A stretch of 64,000 bases of DNA from NCBI GenBank assembly GCA_022376925.1, contig JAIOJX010000025.1, forward strand, positions 97,987,608 through 98,051,607. Direction: 5' to 3'. Shown here piece after piece: positions 1 through 11,597 of this stretch (the first letter of the stretch is position 1; the number at the start of each line of letters is the position of its first letter). Under the pieces are notes generated by a model. That model had not been told where the DNA came from, did not search any database, and worked only from the letters and a program-made list of their open reading frames with translations. A program made the translations under genes and the position numbers. Origin of the DNA: Tragulus kanchil (lineage: Eukaryota; Chordata; Mammalia; Artiodactyla; Tragulidae).

Positions 1-1268
1 GGGTTTGTGCCTTGATTTCTAGGCAGGAAAGTTCTGTGATCTGGTGTGAAGCTTCCTAAAAGATGTCTGTCACTTTGCATCCTAAATGGAGATCTTCAAC
101 ACCCCATGATGTCTGCTGGCTCATCTTTGATGGAAGATGCTAATTTTCTATTACTTCTCAACAGTTTATCACAGATTTAGAGTCACAGACCAATAGCAAA
201 TGTATAATCTCAAAGTTATTGAGGTCAGGACCTTGACACAGGTTTCATTAGGCCAAAATATGTTTAATCAGGGAAATATTGCTTTCTGGAGGCTCTAAAG
301 ACAAATTTGTTTCCTTGCCTGTTCTAATTTTGAGGAAGTCCACATCCCTTGGCTCATAGCCCCTTTATCTTCAAAGCCAGAAGTGGTGGATTGAATCTTA
401 CATAGCATCATCTGACCTATTTTCCACCATTGCATGTCTCTCTGTCTGCCTCTTGTTCCCTGCCTCCCTCCTCTACTTTTAAGCACTCTGTGATTACCAG
501 AAACATTGAAATCATCCAAGATAACCTGCCATCAGCTGATTAGTGGCCTTAATTGCCTTATAACATAATATACTTCCATGTTTTAGGAATTCAGACTAAA
601 GACATCTTTAGGGGCATTATTCTGCTTACCTACTAACAATTTGTGCAGAGTCTATAGGAAAATATACCAACAACACAAAAAAATTTTACATGGAATTATT
701 TTAAATAAACAAAATGCATGTGCTTCAGAACATAATTTCAGATCCAATTTAGTATATTGTCTCATACACAGAGTGTGAAAATAACTAAATGATAAGCCAT
801 CTCTTCGAGCTAATAATTTGATGGCAAAAAGCATTTCAATAGACAAGGGCTCTTATTTCAAAAATAAAAGCCATTATGCCATTTATGAATTGCCTCATAT
901 GTGTGTTTTGTATGTGCTATTTTCTTGTATTGAGCTGATTTACTTTAATTACATTTAGTTAGAAGATTCTTTTTGGTTTTTCTGCCTAGACCCTAACCAG
1001 TTTAAGAGATCCATTAACTGGTACTTTACAACCATGAGAAGAGTTGCCATTGGCAGTTTCCTTGCATTCCTTTCCTACCTGCAGCACCCATCCTCAAATA
1101 GATTTCAAGTCAGCTGGGCACAGACTCCTGGGTTTGTGCCTTGATTTCTAGGCAGGAAAGTTCTGTGATCTGGTGTGAAGCTTCCTAAAAGATGTCTGTC
1201 ACTTTGCATCCTAAATGGAGATCTTCAACACCCCATGATGTCTGCTGGCTCATCTTTGATGGAAGATG
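1..1268. repeat. direct duplication D0 (first copy runs off the window start)
   Basis: Bases 1-139 recur at 1130-1268 (offset 1129) and a third time at 2207-2345. Sequence after 139 differs from sequence after 1268. The simplest reading is that 1-139 is the tail of a first copy beginning before the window and 139-1268 is the second copy. No gene is visible in 139-890, which is unique within the window. Confidence 0.75.
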
Positions 1269-3023
1269 ACTCTTGCCATTGTAGATTTCTCTAAAGTAAT
1301 TCATAAAAACTGCTTAGGACAGTATGTCACATAGTCTATATGCTAGGCTGTGCTTCTATTTATGCTTCTTTTCATCTGCTTCATTAATTCAGGGTGCACT
1401 TGTTATGTCTGGCATTTGACTCTCAAGTCTCTCAGTTTAGCTTTATTTTGGATGCACCTCTCCCTTTTGTAGCTGGGAAATGCCTTGGCAGTTAGGTCCC
1501 TTGGGAACTCCAGCTCTGGCATGAGATGGTCACCTATTATCACAGCTGGCTTATGTTTTCCCTCCCATTCTTCACGGGGGATGGGAGGGACTCAGAACTA
1601 TCTGGAGTTCAGCTGCTTCATAAATCTCATTGCAGTTCAACTTATTCAATATTTTATGAATAATTCTGTGGAGACAAAGGAAAGAAGGGCATTTATATTA
1701 CTTAGGCAGCTTAGGGGTATCTGTGATGTCGGCAGTTACACTGCATTCAGGGAAAGTCAACTCTGTCAACTCGTGTGTCTGCCAGATCTGGACAAAAGAC
1801 GTCTGTCATTCCCATTCAGATGAAAGAACATCAATGCCAACAGTACGTGTGAGTTTGGAGTTATCCAAAGCCAGTGCATTTGTCTTTTCAGCCAAGTTTG
1901 GGAGAGCAGAGGGTGTCTGCAGTGCCAAACATGTAGGACACACAAATCAAATCTCTTTTGATTTATGTGCCTCATATGTGTGTTTTGTATGTGCTATTTT
2001 CTTGTATTGAGCTGATTTACTTTAATTACATTTAGTTAGAAGATTCTTTTTGGTTTTTCTGCCTAGACCCTAACCAGTTTAAGAGATCCATTAACTGGTA
2101 CTTTACAACCATGAGAAGAGTTGCCATTGGCAGTTTCCTTGCATTCCTTTCCTACCTGCAGCACCCATCCTCAAATAGATTTCAAGTCAGCTGGGCACAG
2201 ACTCCTGGGTTTGTGCCTTGATTTCTAGGCAGGAAAGTTCTGTGATCTGGTGTGAAGCTTCCTAAAAGATGTCTGTCACTTTGCATCCTAAATGGAGATC
2301 TTCAACACCCCATGATGTCTGCTGGCTCATCTTTGATGGAAGATGACTCTTGCCATTGTAGATTTCTCTAAAGTAATTCATAAAAACTGCTTAGGACAGT
2401 ATGTCACATAGTCTATATGCTAGGCTGTGCTTCTATTTATGCTTCTTTTCATCTGCTTCATTAATTCAGGGTGCACTTGTTATGTCTGGCATTTGACTCT
2501 CAAGTCTCTCAGTTTAGCTTTATTTTGGATGCACCTCTCCCTTTTGTAGCTGGGAAATGCCTTGGCAGTTAGGTCCCTTGGGAACTCCAGCTCTGGCATG
2601 AGATGGTCACCTATTATCACAGCTGGCTTATGTTTTCCCTCCCATTCTTCACGGGGGATGGGAGGGACTCAGAACTATCTGGAGTTCAGCTGCTTCATAA
2701 ATCTCATTGCAGTTCAACTTATTCAATATTTTATGAATAATTCTGTGGAGACAAAGGAAAGAAGGGCATTTATATTACTTAGGCAGCTTAGGGGTATCTG
2801 TGATGTCGGCAGTTACACTGCATTCAGGGAAAGTCAACTCTGTCAACTCGTGTGTCTGCCAGATCTGGACAAAAGACGTCTGTCATTCCCATTCAGATGA
2901 AAGAACATCAATGCCAACAGTACGTGTGAGTTTGGAGTTATCCAAAGCCAGTGCATTTGTCTTTTCAGCCAAGTTTGGGAGAGCAGAGGGTGTCTGCAGT
3001 GCCAAACATGTAGGACACACAAA
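891..3023. repeat. direct duplication D1, offset 1077
   Basis: Copy 1 is 891-1946 and copy 2 is 1968-3023, nearly identical. The 21-bp spacer 1947-1967 looks like a compressed mixture of the sequence after copy 2 (a CTCTTTT stretch) and before copy 1 (ATTTATG). The 112-codon open frames at 1485 and 2562 are the same non-genic sequence seen twice. Confidence 0.95.
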
Positions 3024-3210
3024 CATTCACCTCAAGTCTCTTTTCTCCAACCTGCTGCAATCTGGCCCCAGCCTGAACTTTAGACCAGAGATATTCAGAA
3101 GTGTTCCTGGATTAACTCCTGTTACATTTCCTGGCACCAGCATTGCTAATCCAAACACTGAGCACAGAGCAATGGGCACTGTGTTCAGATAGAGGAAGGA
3201 CCTTTAGAAG

Positions 3211-3345
3211 CTTCTTCATGCCTTAGTTTCCTCATCTGAAAAACAGAATGGTTAACATTGCTACTTTTAAGGGTGGTTGTGACCAGTAATTAGGCAATCC
3301 ATATAAAATGCCTAGGCCATTGACAGGCACAAAGAGTTTCGTAAG
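3211..3345 (+). repeat. MIR-like ancient SINE relic
   Basis: The segment reads like the core and 3' part of a mammalian MIR: a CCTTAGTTTCCTCATCTG block, a mutated region, then ATGCCTAG and ACAGGCAC, matching the 'cctcagtttcctcatctgtaaaat ... gtgcctggcacatag' layout. It is duplicated at 4293-4427 by D2. Assigned by eye, not by a library search. Confidence 0.6.
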
Positions 3346-4292
3346 TGGGAGCTGCTTCTATTTCCTCTTATTTAGTGAAAGGCATATGCAGTCATACTTG
3401 ATACAGTTCAGAACTGTGCTAGCTGTATAAAACACATGTGAGAAAAAGAAGTTGATGAATGTCACCGAGAACTTCCACTCACTCATCACTGAGTTTGTTT
3501 TCTCCAGTTTACCTTTCAGTCCTCAGTAATCCCTATTCATAATCACTCTCAGGAAATTATCTGAAATGCATCTGCACTAAGATGGAAATATTTCTAGAAG
3601 CTCAAAGCAAGACCGCTCCTAAGAGGAATATTTCCTGTTTTAGAGAATTAATATAAACTTTAGTTAAAGAAAGAAAAAACACTATAGCTGAAATTTCACT
3701 GATGGGGTGATTCATTCATTCATCAAAACTTGCTTAACATGTATTGTCGCTAAGCATGCTGCTAAGTTACTCCCTGTTACAGCATGAAGGGGTTAAGACT
3801 AAAAAATTTTTTTTTTTGAATAATTCTGTGGAGACAAAGGAAAGAAGGGCATTTATATTACTTAGGCAGCTTAGGGGTATCTGTGATGTCGGCAGTTACA
3901 CTGCATTCAGGAAAGTCAACTCTGTCAACTCGTGTGTCTGCCAGATCTGGACAAAAGACGTCTGTCATTCCCATTCAGATGAAAGAACATCAATGCCAAC
4001 AGTACGTGTGAGTTTGGAGTTATCCAAAGCCAGTGCATTTGTCTTTTCAGCCAAGTTTGGGAGAGCAGAGGGTGTCTGCAGTGCCAAACATGTAGGACAC
4101 ACAAACATTCACCTCAAGTCTCTTTTCTCCAACCTGCTGCAATCTGGCCCCAGCCTGAACTTTAGACCAGAGATATTCAGAAGTGTTCCTGGATTAACTC
4201 CTGTTACATTTCCTGGCACCAGCATTGCTAATCCAAACACTGAGCACAGAGCAATGGGCACTGTGTTCAGATAGAGGAAGGACCTTTAGAAG

Positions 4293-4427
4293 CTTCTTCA
4301 TGCCTTAGTTTCCTCATCTGAAAAACAGAATGGTTAACATTGCTACTTTTAAGGGTGGTTGTGACCAGTAATTAGGCAATCCATATAAAATGCCTAGGCC
4401 ATTGACAGGCACAAAGAGTTTCGTAAG
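4293..4427 (+). repeat. MIR-like relic, D2 second copy
   Basis: Same MIR-like segment as 3211-3345, present because it lies inside duplication D2. Not an independent insertion. Confidence 0.55.
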
Positions 4428-4567
4428 TGGGAGCTGCTTCTATTTCCTCTTATTTAGTGAAAGGCATATGCAGTCATACTTGATACAGTTCAGAACTGTG
4501 CTAGCTGTATAAAACACATGTGAGAAAAAGAAGTTGATGAATGTCACCGAGAACTTCCACTCACTCA

Positions 4568-6730
4568 TCACTGAGTTTGTTTTCTCCAGTTTACCTTTCA
4601 GTCCTCAGTAATCCCTATTCATAATCACTCTCAGGAAATTATCTGAAATGCATCTGCACTAAGATGGAAATATTTCTAGAAGCTCAAAGCAAGACCGCTC
4701 CTAAGAGGAATATTTCCTGTTTTAGAGAATTAATATAAACTTTAGTTAAAGAAAGAAAAAACACTATAGCTGAAATTTCACTGATGGGGTGATTCATTCA
4801 TTCATCAAAACTTGCTTAACATGTATTGTCGCTAAGCATGCTGCTAAGTACTCCCTGTTACAGAGAAGGTTAAGACAGTGTCTTTCAAAACCTGGTAGGG
4901 ACCATATATCCATAAACAGCTAGCTAAGCATAAGTTACAATGAGTTAGGTGTGAAAAACTTCAAGACCTAAAAAAGAGACCTTTCTTTTATGTCCAGTGA
5001 AGGAAAATAATTGGGTTGGAGGGAATTTATGTATTTCAAAAGATAAGAAATCAAATCCCTTGGACAGTTATCTACTTCTTTTAATGGAAAGAATGCCTTT
5101 GGAAACCTGAAATAGCTGGTAGGAGAGTATATAAACCTTGTATATCTAAAATGGGTGAAGTCAATTACAATGTTGTGTTTTTTTCCTCCAAATTCCTCTA
5201 ATTGCCATATACACCTGGTTTAAAGCTTGATATCATATTGGAAAAGTGGGCTTGGGGCTTGTCTTCAAGATCCATTTGCCTAGAGATCACATGTCTTATT
5301 TAGACTGTATATTTCCTTGAGGTGCTTGGCATTGCTGTGGAAGGTGCCAGGATGCTAGGAAAATTCATGGAACTTTTACTTGTGCCTTTCATTATGTAAA
5401 CTGGGAATTTAAACTGAAAACTGGATATCCCAGATTCATCAGCAAGTTTCATAAAAGCTGAGTAAACAGCTTCTAGCTGACTGATTTGGGTTTCTCAGTA
5501 CTGAATAATTATATTTTATACGATTTTTCTGAAGCTTATTATATTTCATGTGTTTTTTTTTAAAGGACTCCTAATAATGCTGGTTACTGGGATCAAAAGG
5601 ATGTTAGAAATGCTTTGTAACATTAAAATTTCAGGGCTTCCCTGGTGGTCACTGAGTTTGTTTTCTCAGTTTACCTTTCAGTCCTCAGTAATCCCTATTC
5701 ATAATCACTCTCAGGAAATTATCTGAAATGCATCTGCACTAAGATGGAAATATTTCTAGAAGCTCAAAGCAAGACCGCTCCTAAGAGGAATATTTCCTGT
5801 TTTAGAGAATTAATATAAACTTTAGTTAAAGAAAGAAAAAACACTATAGCTGAAATTTCACTGATGGGGTGATTCATTCATTCATCAAAACTTGCTTAAC
5901 ATGTATTGTCGCTAAGCATGCTGCTAAGTACTCCCTGTTACAGAGAAGGTTAAGACAGTGTCTTTCAAAACCTGGTAGGGACCATATATCCATAAACAGC
6001 TAGCTAAGCATAAGTTACAATGAGTTAGGTGTGAAAAACTTCAAGACCTAAAAAAGAGACCTTTCTTTTATGTCCAGTGAAGGAAAATAATTGGGTTGGA
6101 GGGAATTTATGTATTTCAAAAGATAAGAAATCAAATCCCTTGGACAGTTATCTACTTCTTTTAATGGAAAGAATGCCTTTGGAAACCTGAAATAGCTGGT
6201 AGGAGAGTATATAAACCTTGTATATCTAAAATGGGTGAAGTCAATTACAATGTTGTGTTTTTTTCCTCCAAATTCCTCTAATTGCCATATACACCTGGTT
6301 TAAAGCTTGATATCATATTGGAAAAGTGGGCTTGGGGCTTGTCTTCAAGATCCATTTGCCTAGAGATCACATGTCTTATTTAGACTGTATATTTCCTTGA
6401 GGTGCTTGGCATTGCTGTGGAAGGTGCCAGGATGCTAGGAAAATTCATGGAACTTTTACTTGTGCCTTTCATTATGTAAACTGGGAATTTAAACTGAAAA
6501 CTGGATATCCCAGATTCATCAGCAAGTTTCATAAAAGCTGAGTAAACAGCTTCTAGCTGACTGATTTGGGTTTCTCAGTACTGAATAATTATATTTTATA
6601 CGATTTTTCTGAAGCTTATTATATTTCATGTGTTTTTTTTTAAAGGACTCCTAATAATGCTGGTTACTGGGATCAAAAGGATGTTAGAAATGCTTTGTAA
6701 CAATAAAATTTCAGGGCTTCCCTGGTGGTC
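4568..6730. repeat. direct duplication D3, offset 1080
   Basis: Copy 1 is 4568-5650 and copy 2 is 5649-6730, abutting without a spacer. Copy 1 stops 17 bp into a SINE head (GGCTTCCCTGGTGGTC) whose full version follows copy 2 at 6714. A duplicated 5' truncation of a SINE head at a non-target site is not expected from retrotransposition. One base is missing early in copy 2 (CTCCAG read as CTCAG). No gene is visible here. Confidence 0.95.
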
Positions 6731-6984
6731 CAGTGGGTAAAGAGTCTGCCTTGCAGTGTAAGAGGCACTGGTTTGATCCCTGGCCCGGGAAGATCCCAGT
6801 GCCGGAGCAGCTGGACCAGTGTGTCCAATTACAAGCCAACACTCTGGAGTGCATACACCTAGAGCTGGTGCTTTGCAATGAGAAGCCACTGTGATGAGAG
6901 GCCCGCACGTGCCAAAGAATAAAGATGGATGAAAAATAAACGATGACTTAGAGGCAAAAAAAAAAAAAAATCAAAACAAAACTA
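6714..6984 (+). mobile_element. young tRNA-derived SINE (CHR-2 type)
   Basis: The tRNA-like head begins GGCTTCCCTGGTGGTCCAGTG and has a B-box-like GGTTTGATCCC. The body has no BovB tail and ends in an A-rich tract. A perfect 15-bp target-site duplication (AACAATAAAATTTCA) flanks it at 6699-6713 and 6985-6999, so the insertion is well defined. RNA polymerase III would normally transcribe such a unit, and L1 machinery would mobilise it. A SINE translation here gives only spurious open frames. Confidence 0.9.
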
Positions 6985-7029
6985 AACAATAAAATTTCAT
7001 ATGCTATATCCTTGCCTCTTTATAAAAAT

Positions 7030-7150
7030 TGTGATATTGGCATAATCACTTCCATTTTACAGATGGGGAAACTGAAGTTCTGAACAATTATCTTTTGTAT
7101 CCAAAGACATACAACCAAGGAATTTGGAGGGAGGTTTCAAGTTTAGGTTT
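7030..7150 (-). repeat. MIR-like relic
   Basis: On the plus strand it reads CATTTTACAGATGGGGAAACTG followed by a degenerate 'cagagaggttaagtaa ... ccaaggtcac' region, the usual complement of a MIR. Repeated at 8113-8233 by D4. Confidence 0.65.
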
Positions 7151-7796
7151 TCTAGGTTCAAATTTTCTATCTTCTCCCTTAAGACAAATTGGATGACATT
7201 ATATCAAGAAATGGAATTCCCAAATTTGAGTCATTAATATTATGGAATACTAATTTTTCAGAAGAAAACAGAATTTTAGTGAGCAAAATCACAACACTGT
7301 TGAGTATCAAAAAGAAAAGTAGAACTCGTATCTCTTGTCTTTTCCATTAGACTGAGTTGGACAACTCTTTCTGACCATGAAGTTCAGAAACAATCAAGAC
7401 AGATTTCCTTCCCATGTATTTGATTCCAGTTGATTTCCAATCTGTTTGAGTTAGCAACAGCATGGTTCGAGCCTCAGATTGTTCCAGTCTTGGCATTGTG
7501 TGGAAGGTGCCAGGATGCTAGGAAAATTCATGGAACTTTTACTTGTGCCTTTCATTATGTAAACTGGGAATTTAAACTGAAAACTGGATATCCCAGATTC
7601 ATCAGCAAGTTTCATAAAAGCTGAGTAAACAGCTTCTAGCTGACTGATTTGGGTTTCTCAGTACTGAATAATTATATTTTATACGATTTTTCTGAAGCTT
7701 ATTATATTTCATGTGTTTTTTTTTAAAGGACTCCTAATAATGCTGGTTACTGGGATCAAAAGGATGTTAGAAATGCTTTGTAACAATAAAATTTCA

Positions 7797-8067
7797 GGGC
7801 TTCCCTGGTGGTCCAGTGGGTAAAGAGTCTGCCTTGCAGTGTAAGAGGCACTGGTTTGATCCCTGGCCCGGGAAGATCCCAGTGCCGGAGCAGCTGGACC
7901 AGTGTGTCCAATTACAAGCCAACACTCTGGAGTGCATACACCTAGAGCTGGTGCTTTGCAATGAGAAGCCGCTGTGATGAGAGGCCAGCACGTGCCAAAG
8001 AATAAAGATGGATGAAAAATAAACGATGACTTAGAGGCAAAAAAAAAAAAAAATCAAAACAAAACTA
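7797..8067 (+). mobile_element. young CHR-2-type SINE, D4 second copy
   Basis: Same insertion as 6714-6984, with the same target-site duplication at 7782-7796 and 8068-8082. Two substitutions separate the copies, compatible with two haplotypes or consensus error. Count it as one insertion. Confidence 0.85.
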
Positions 8068-8112
8068 AACAATAAAATTTCATATGCTATATCCTTGCCT
8101 CTTTATAAAAAT

Positions 8113-8233
8113 TGTGATATTGGCATAATCACTTCCATTTTACAGATGGGGAAACTGAAGTTCTGAACAATTATCTTTTGTATCCAAAGACATACAACCA
8201 AGGAATTTGGAGGGAGGTTTCAAGTTTAGGTTT
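8113..8233 (-). repeat. MIR-like relic, D4 second copy
   Basis: Duplicate of the MIR-like segment at 7030-7150. Confidence 0.6.
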
Positions 8234-8545
8234 TCTAGGTTCAAATTTTCTATCTTCTCCCTTAAGACAAATTGGATGACATTATATCAAGAAATGGAAT
8301 TCCCAAATTTGAGTCATTAATATTATGGAATACTAATTTTTCAGAAGAAAACAGAATTTTAGTGAGCAAAATCACAACACTGTTGAGTATCAAAAAGAAA
8401 AGTAGAACTCGTATCTCTTGTCTTTTCCATTAGACTGAGTTGGACAACTCTTTCTGACCATGAAGTTCAGAAACAATCAAGACAGATTTCCCTTCCCATG
8501 TATTTGATTCCAGTTGATTTCCAATCTGTTTGAGTTAGCAACAGC

Positions 8546-9070
8546 TTAGGTAAGAGGAAACTCTCGAGCCAATTCAAGTCTGCTATTATTTCTCTGAATT
8601 TATAAGAAAATTGAGATTAGAGAATATAGCTCAGAAATGCACAAAATGATTTTCCTTGTTGTTTAGATCATAAACACTCAGTTAATCATCTGTCTTTAGA
8701 AGGGGGAATTTTGGTTAGAAACTACAGTTAGAAATCTCTGGCCCAGGGGAGCCGAGCCTATTTATTGAAGATACCAGTGCACAATCAGAGTTCGAAAACT
8801 GAGTGCTAAGGAGGCCCAGAGTCCTGCAGCTGGGAGGAGAAGGGCAAAAGGTGAATTGTATTTTTTAAGCTTGTCACTTTGAAAACTCCCTGCTTCAAAA
8901 TGCATTTCCAGGATTGTCGACTTCACAGCAGCAGTGAAGCAGGAGAAGCAAAGGCATCTTTGGACGGAACAGTACATAGCAGCACTTAATCTCTCCCCAG
9001 GCTTGTGAGAACCTGCTTATCTGGCAGGTTTTTCCAAGCGCACTGTGCTCCATGGACAATGGAGTTGGCA
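8546..9070. other. unique intergenic DNA, nothing recognised
   Basis: This stretch occurs once in the window. Open frames are under 100 codons and show no motif or codon structure that I can support as a gene. Confidence 0.5.
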
Positions 9071-11320
9071 ATCTGGAGACTGTAGCTGCATAATAGAGAA
9101 GCTTTGGGGAGAGAAGCTTCCTTTTAAAGGGATCTACATGGATAAGTATTAAATGACTTCTTTGCAAAAAAAATTCAAATAGTTATTGAATATATTCAGG
9201 TTCCATTCTGATCTTCTTTGAACATTTGAACCCCTTTTTCATTGAGTATTATGCTGCAATTTTACGGTAGGTTAAACGATGCCACCATGTGCATTGAAGG
9301 TATTCTTAAAATGGTTATTATAGAAGTTTTTATGTAACATTGAATAACTCATCATTGAATCACATCTCTACTTTCCAACCATTCTTGAAACTGTGTGGTG
9401 TGCAACCAGAAAAGGTAATAGAGCTCACCTGTTTCCTGGTTACAGTTGCATCACTGCTGAACCCTATTATGATTTTAGTCAAAGCTTTTAACTTTAGAAA
9501 TATATCACTAAAAGCCTATGTTAGCTAATGCTATTTGTAAAGAATAGAAACATGCAGAGAAATTTTTTAAAAAAGAAAGAGTGAGGCTTGTTTTATGAGA
9601 ATACAAGAGAAAACCATACACACATAAAAAATAGGTTGGGTTCACTTGTGTTGCATGAAGACAGATTCACTTGAGATTTAAAAATCAGAACATAGGATGA
9701 CTTATGAATTAAGATGCTTATGGTTATTAAGATATTGTTAGGCCCAAGAACTATGTGTAGAAAAAATGAGTATCTTTTATCATATATATATATATCAAGA
9801 AATCTAAAGATACTTTGGTTGTAGATTATTTCAAAATTTATCAGTAATCAGGGGCCAAGTCTCTCTTCAAGGCTGTTTCCACTCTGTCACCTTCAGTGTG
9901 GTCCTTTGGTTTATCACTTCATAGTCACAAAATGGTTGCTATAGTCCTAGACATTGTATCCTTAACTGAAAACATCCAAGTTCAAGAAGAGCAATTGTTT
10001 CTTGATGGCCCTTTCAGACCAGAATAAATATTTCCAAGAAGTCCTCCATACCTTCTCTTGGAGTGCTTTCTTTTCTTTTTTTTTTTCCACAGTCACTAGG
10101 CCACATGCCCACTCCAGCTACATGGAGGCTGAGAAAGTGCTTATATAGCATCATCAACCTATAGAATAAGAACCTTCTTTACCAGAATGGGAAAACTAAA
10201 ATCTGGAGACTGTAGCTGCATAATGCTTTGGGGAGAAGCTTCCTTTTAAAGGATCTACATGGATAAGTATTAAATGACTTCTTTGCAAAAAAAATTCAAA
10301 TAGTTATTGAATATATTCAGGTTCCATTCTGATCTTCTTTGAACATTTGAACCCCTTTTTCATTGAGTATTATGCTGCAATTTTACGGTAGGTTAAACGA
10401 TGCCACCATGTGCATTGAAGGTATTCTTAAAATGGTTATTATAGAAGTTTTTATGTAACATTGAATAACTCATCATTGAATCACATCTCTACTTTCCAAC
10501 CATTCTTGAAACTGTGTGGTGTGCAACCAGAAAAGGTAATAGAGCTCACCTGTTTCCTGGTTACAGTTGCATCACTGCTGAACCCTATTATGATTTTAGT
10601 CAAAGCTTTTAACTTTAGAAATATATCACTAAAAGCCTATGTTAGCTAATGCTATTTGTAAAGAATAGAAACATGCAGAGAAATTTTTTAAAAAAGAAAG
10701 AGTGAGGCTTGTTTTATGAGAATACAAGAGAAACCATACACACATAAAAAATAGGTTGGGTTCACTTGTGTTGCATGAAGACAGATTCACTTGAGATTTA
10801 AAAATCAGAACATAGGATGACTTATGAATTAAGATGCTTATGGTTATTAAGATATTGTTAGGCCCAAGAACTATGTGTAGAAAAAATGAGTATCTTTTAT
10901 CATATATATATATATCAAGAAATCTAAAGATACTTTGGTTGTAGATTATTTCAAAATTTATCAGTAATCAGGGGCCAAGTCTCTCTTCAAGGCTGTTTCC
11001 ACTCTGTCACCTTCAGTGTGGTCCTTTGGTTTATCACTTCATAGTCACAAAATGGTTGCTATAGTCCTAGACATTGTATCCTTAACTGAAAACATCCAAG
11101 TTCAAGAAGAGCAATTGTTTCTTGATGGCCCTTTCAGACCAGAATAAATATTTCCAAGAAGTCCTCCATACCTTCTCTTGGAGTGCTTTCTTTTCTTTTT
11201 TTTTTTCCACAGTCACTAGGCCACATGCCCACTCCAGCTACATGGAGGCTGAGAAAGTGCTTATATAGCATCATCAACCTATAGAATAAGAACCTTCTTT
11301 ACCAGAATGGGAAAACTAAA
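9071..11320. repeat. direct duplication D5, offset 1130 falling to 1120
   Basis: Copy 1 is 9071-10200 and copy 2 is 10201-11320, exactly abutting. The first 60 bases of copy 2 have lost about 10 bases relative to copy 1, then the copies are almost identical. Deletions concentrated at the copy 2 head fit a low-quality sequence end. A short AT microsatellite (9781-9796, 10902-10917) is carried along. No gene is seen. Confidence 0.95.
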
Positions 11321-11597
11321 AAGGGAGATAGGTACTTGAAAAATCACTAGTGAAGTCTGTCATTAAGTTTCACTTTCTCAGAAGTGCTTTGATATTATCT
11401 GTAGTTGTTTCTTTTTCCTTGAACTTTTGATCAGTTTGTTGGACTTATGGTGTCCATGACTGTAAAGATAATCTCTATCCTAGATTATTCTAGCAGGAGC
11501 TTCCCATACTTAACCCTTGTCTTTAAGTGCTCCAACTTCAAATTTCTGAATTCTTAATAGAAGAAACTTAGTGACCCAACTCAGCTAGTCAAGCGAC

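Larger units (their letters stand above)
2735..4863. repeat. direct duplication D2, offset 1081-1083
   Basis: Copy 1 is 2735-3782 and copy 2 is 3818-4863. They differ by single-base indels, such as a missing G near 3911 and an extra T near 3768. The spacer 3783-3817 begins with a noisy form of the sequence that follows copy 2 (a TTAAGAC motif) and ends in a T run. The 5' part of copy 1 overlaps copy 2 of D1, so some bases occur three times. Confidence 0.95.
6405..8545. repeat. direct duplication D4, offset 1083-1084
   Basis: Copy 1 is 6405-7461 and copy 2 is 7489-8545. The 27-bp spacer 7462-7488 contains TCGAGCC, which also occurs just after copy 2, so it looks like a degraded tail of the downstream sequence. 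The SINE inside differs by two substitutions between copies (near 6887 and 6902). Confidence 0.95.

Noticed and set aside
1485..2900. Repeated 112-codon open frame at 1485 and 2562, and a 176-codon frame at 3744
   Set aside because: They look like repeated coding sequence only because of duplications D1 and D2. The frames have no recognisable domain and a one-base indel between D2 copies changes frame without any sign of purifying selection.
5634..5650. 17-bp SINE head fragment as an independent truncated insertion
   Set aside because: SINEs truncate at the 5' end, not after the first 17 bases. The fragment ends precisely at the D3 junction and its complete version follows copy 2.
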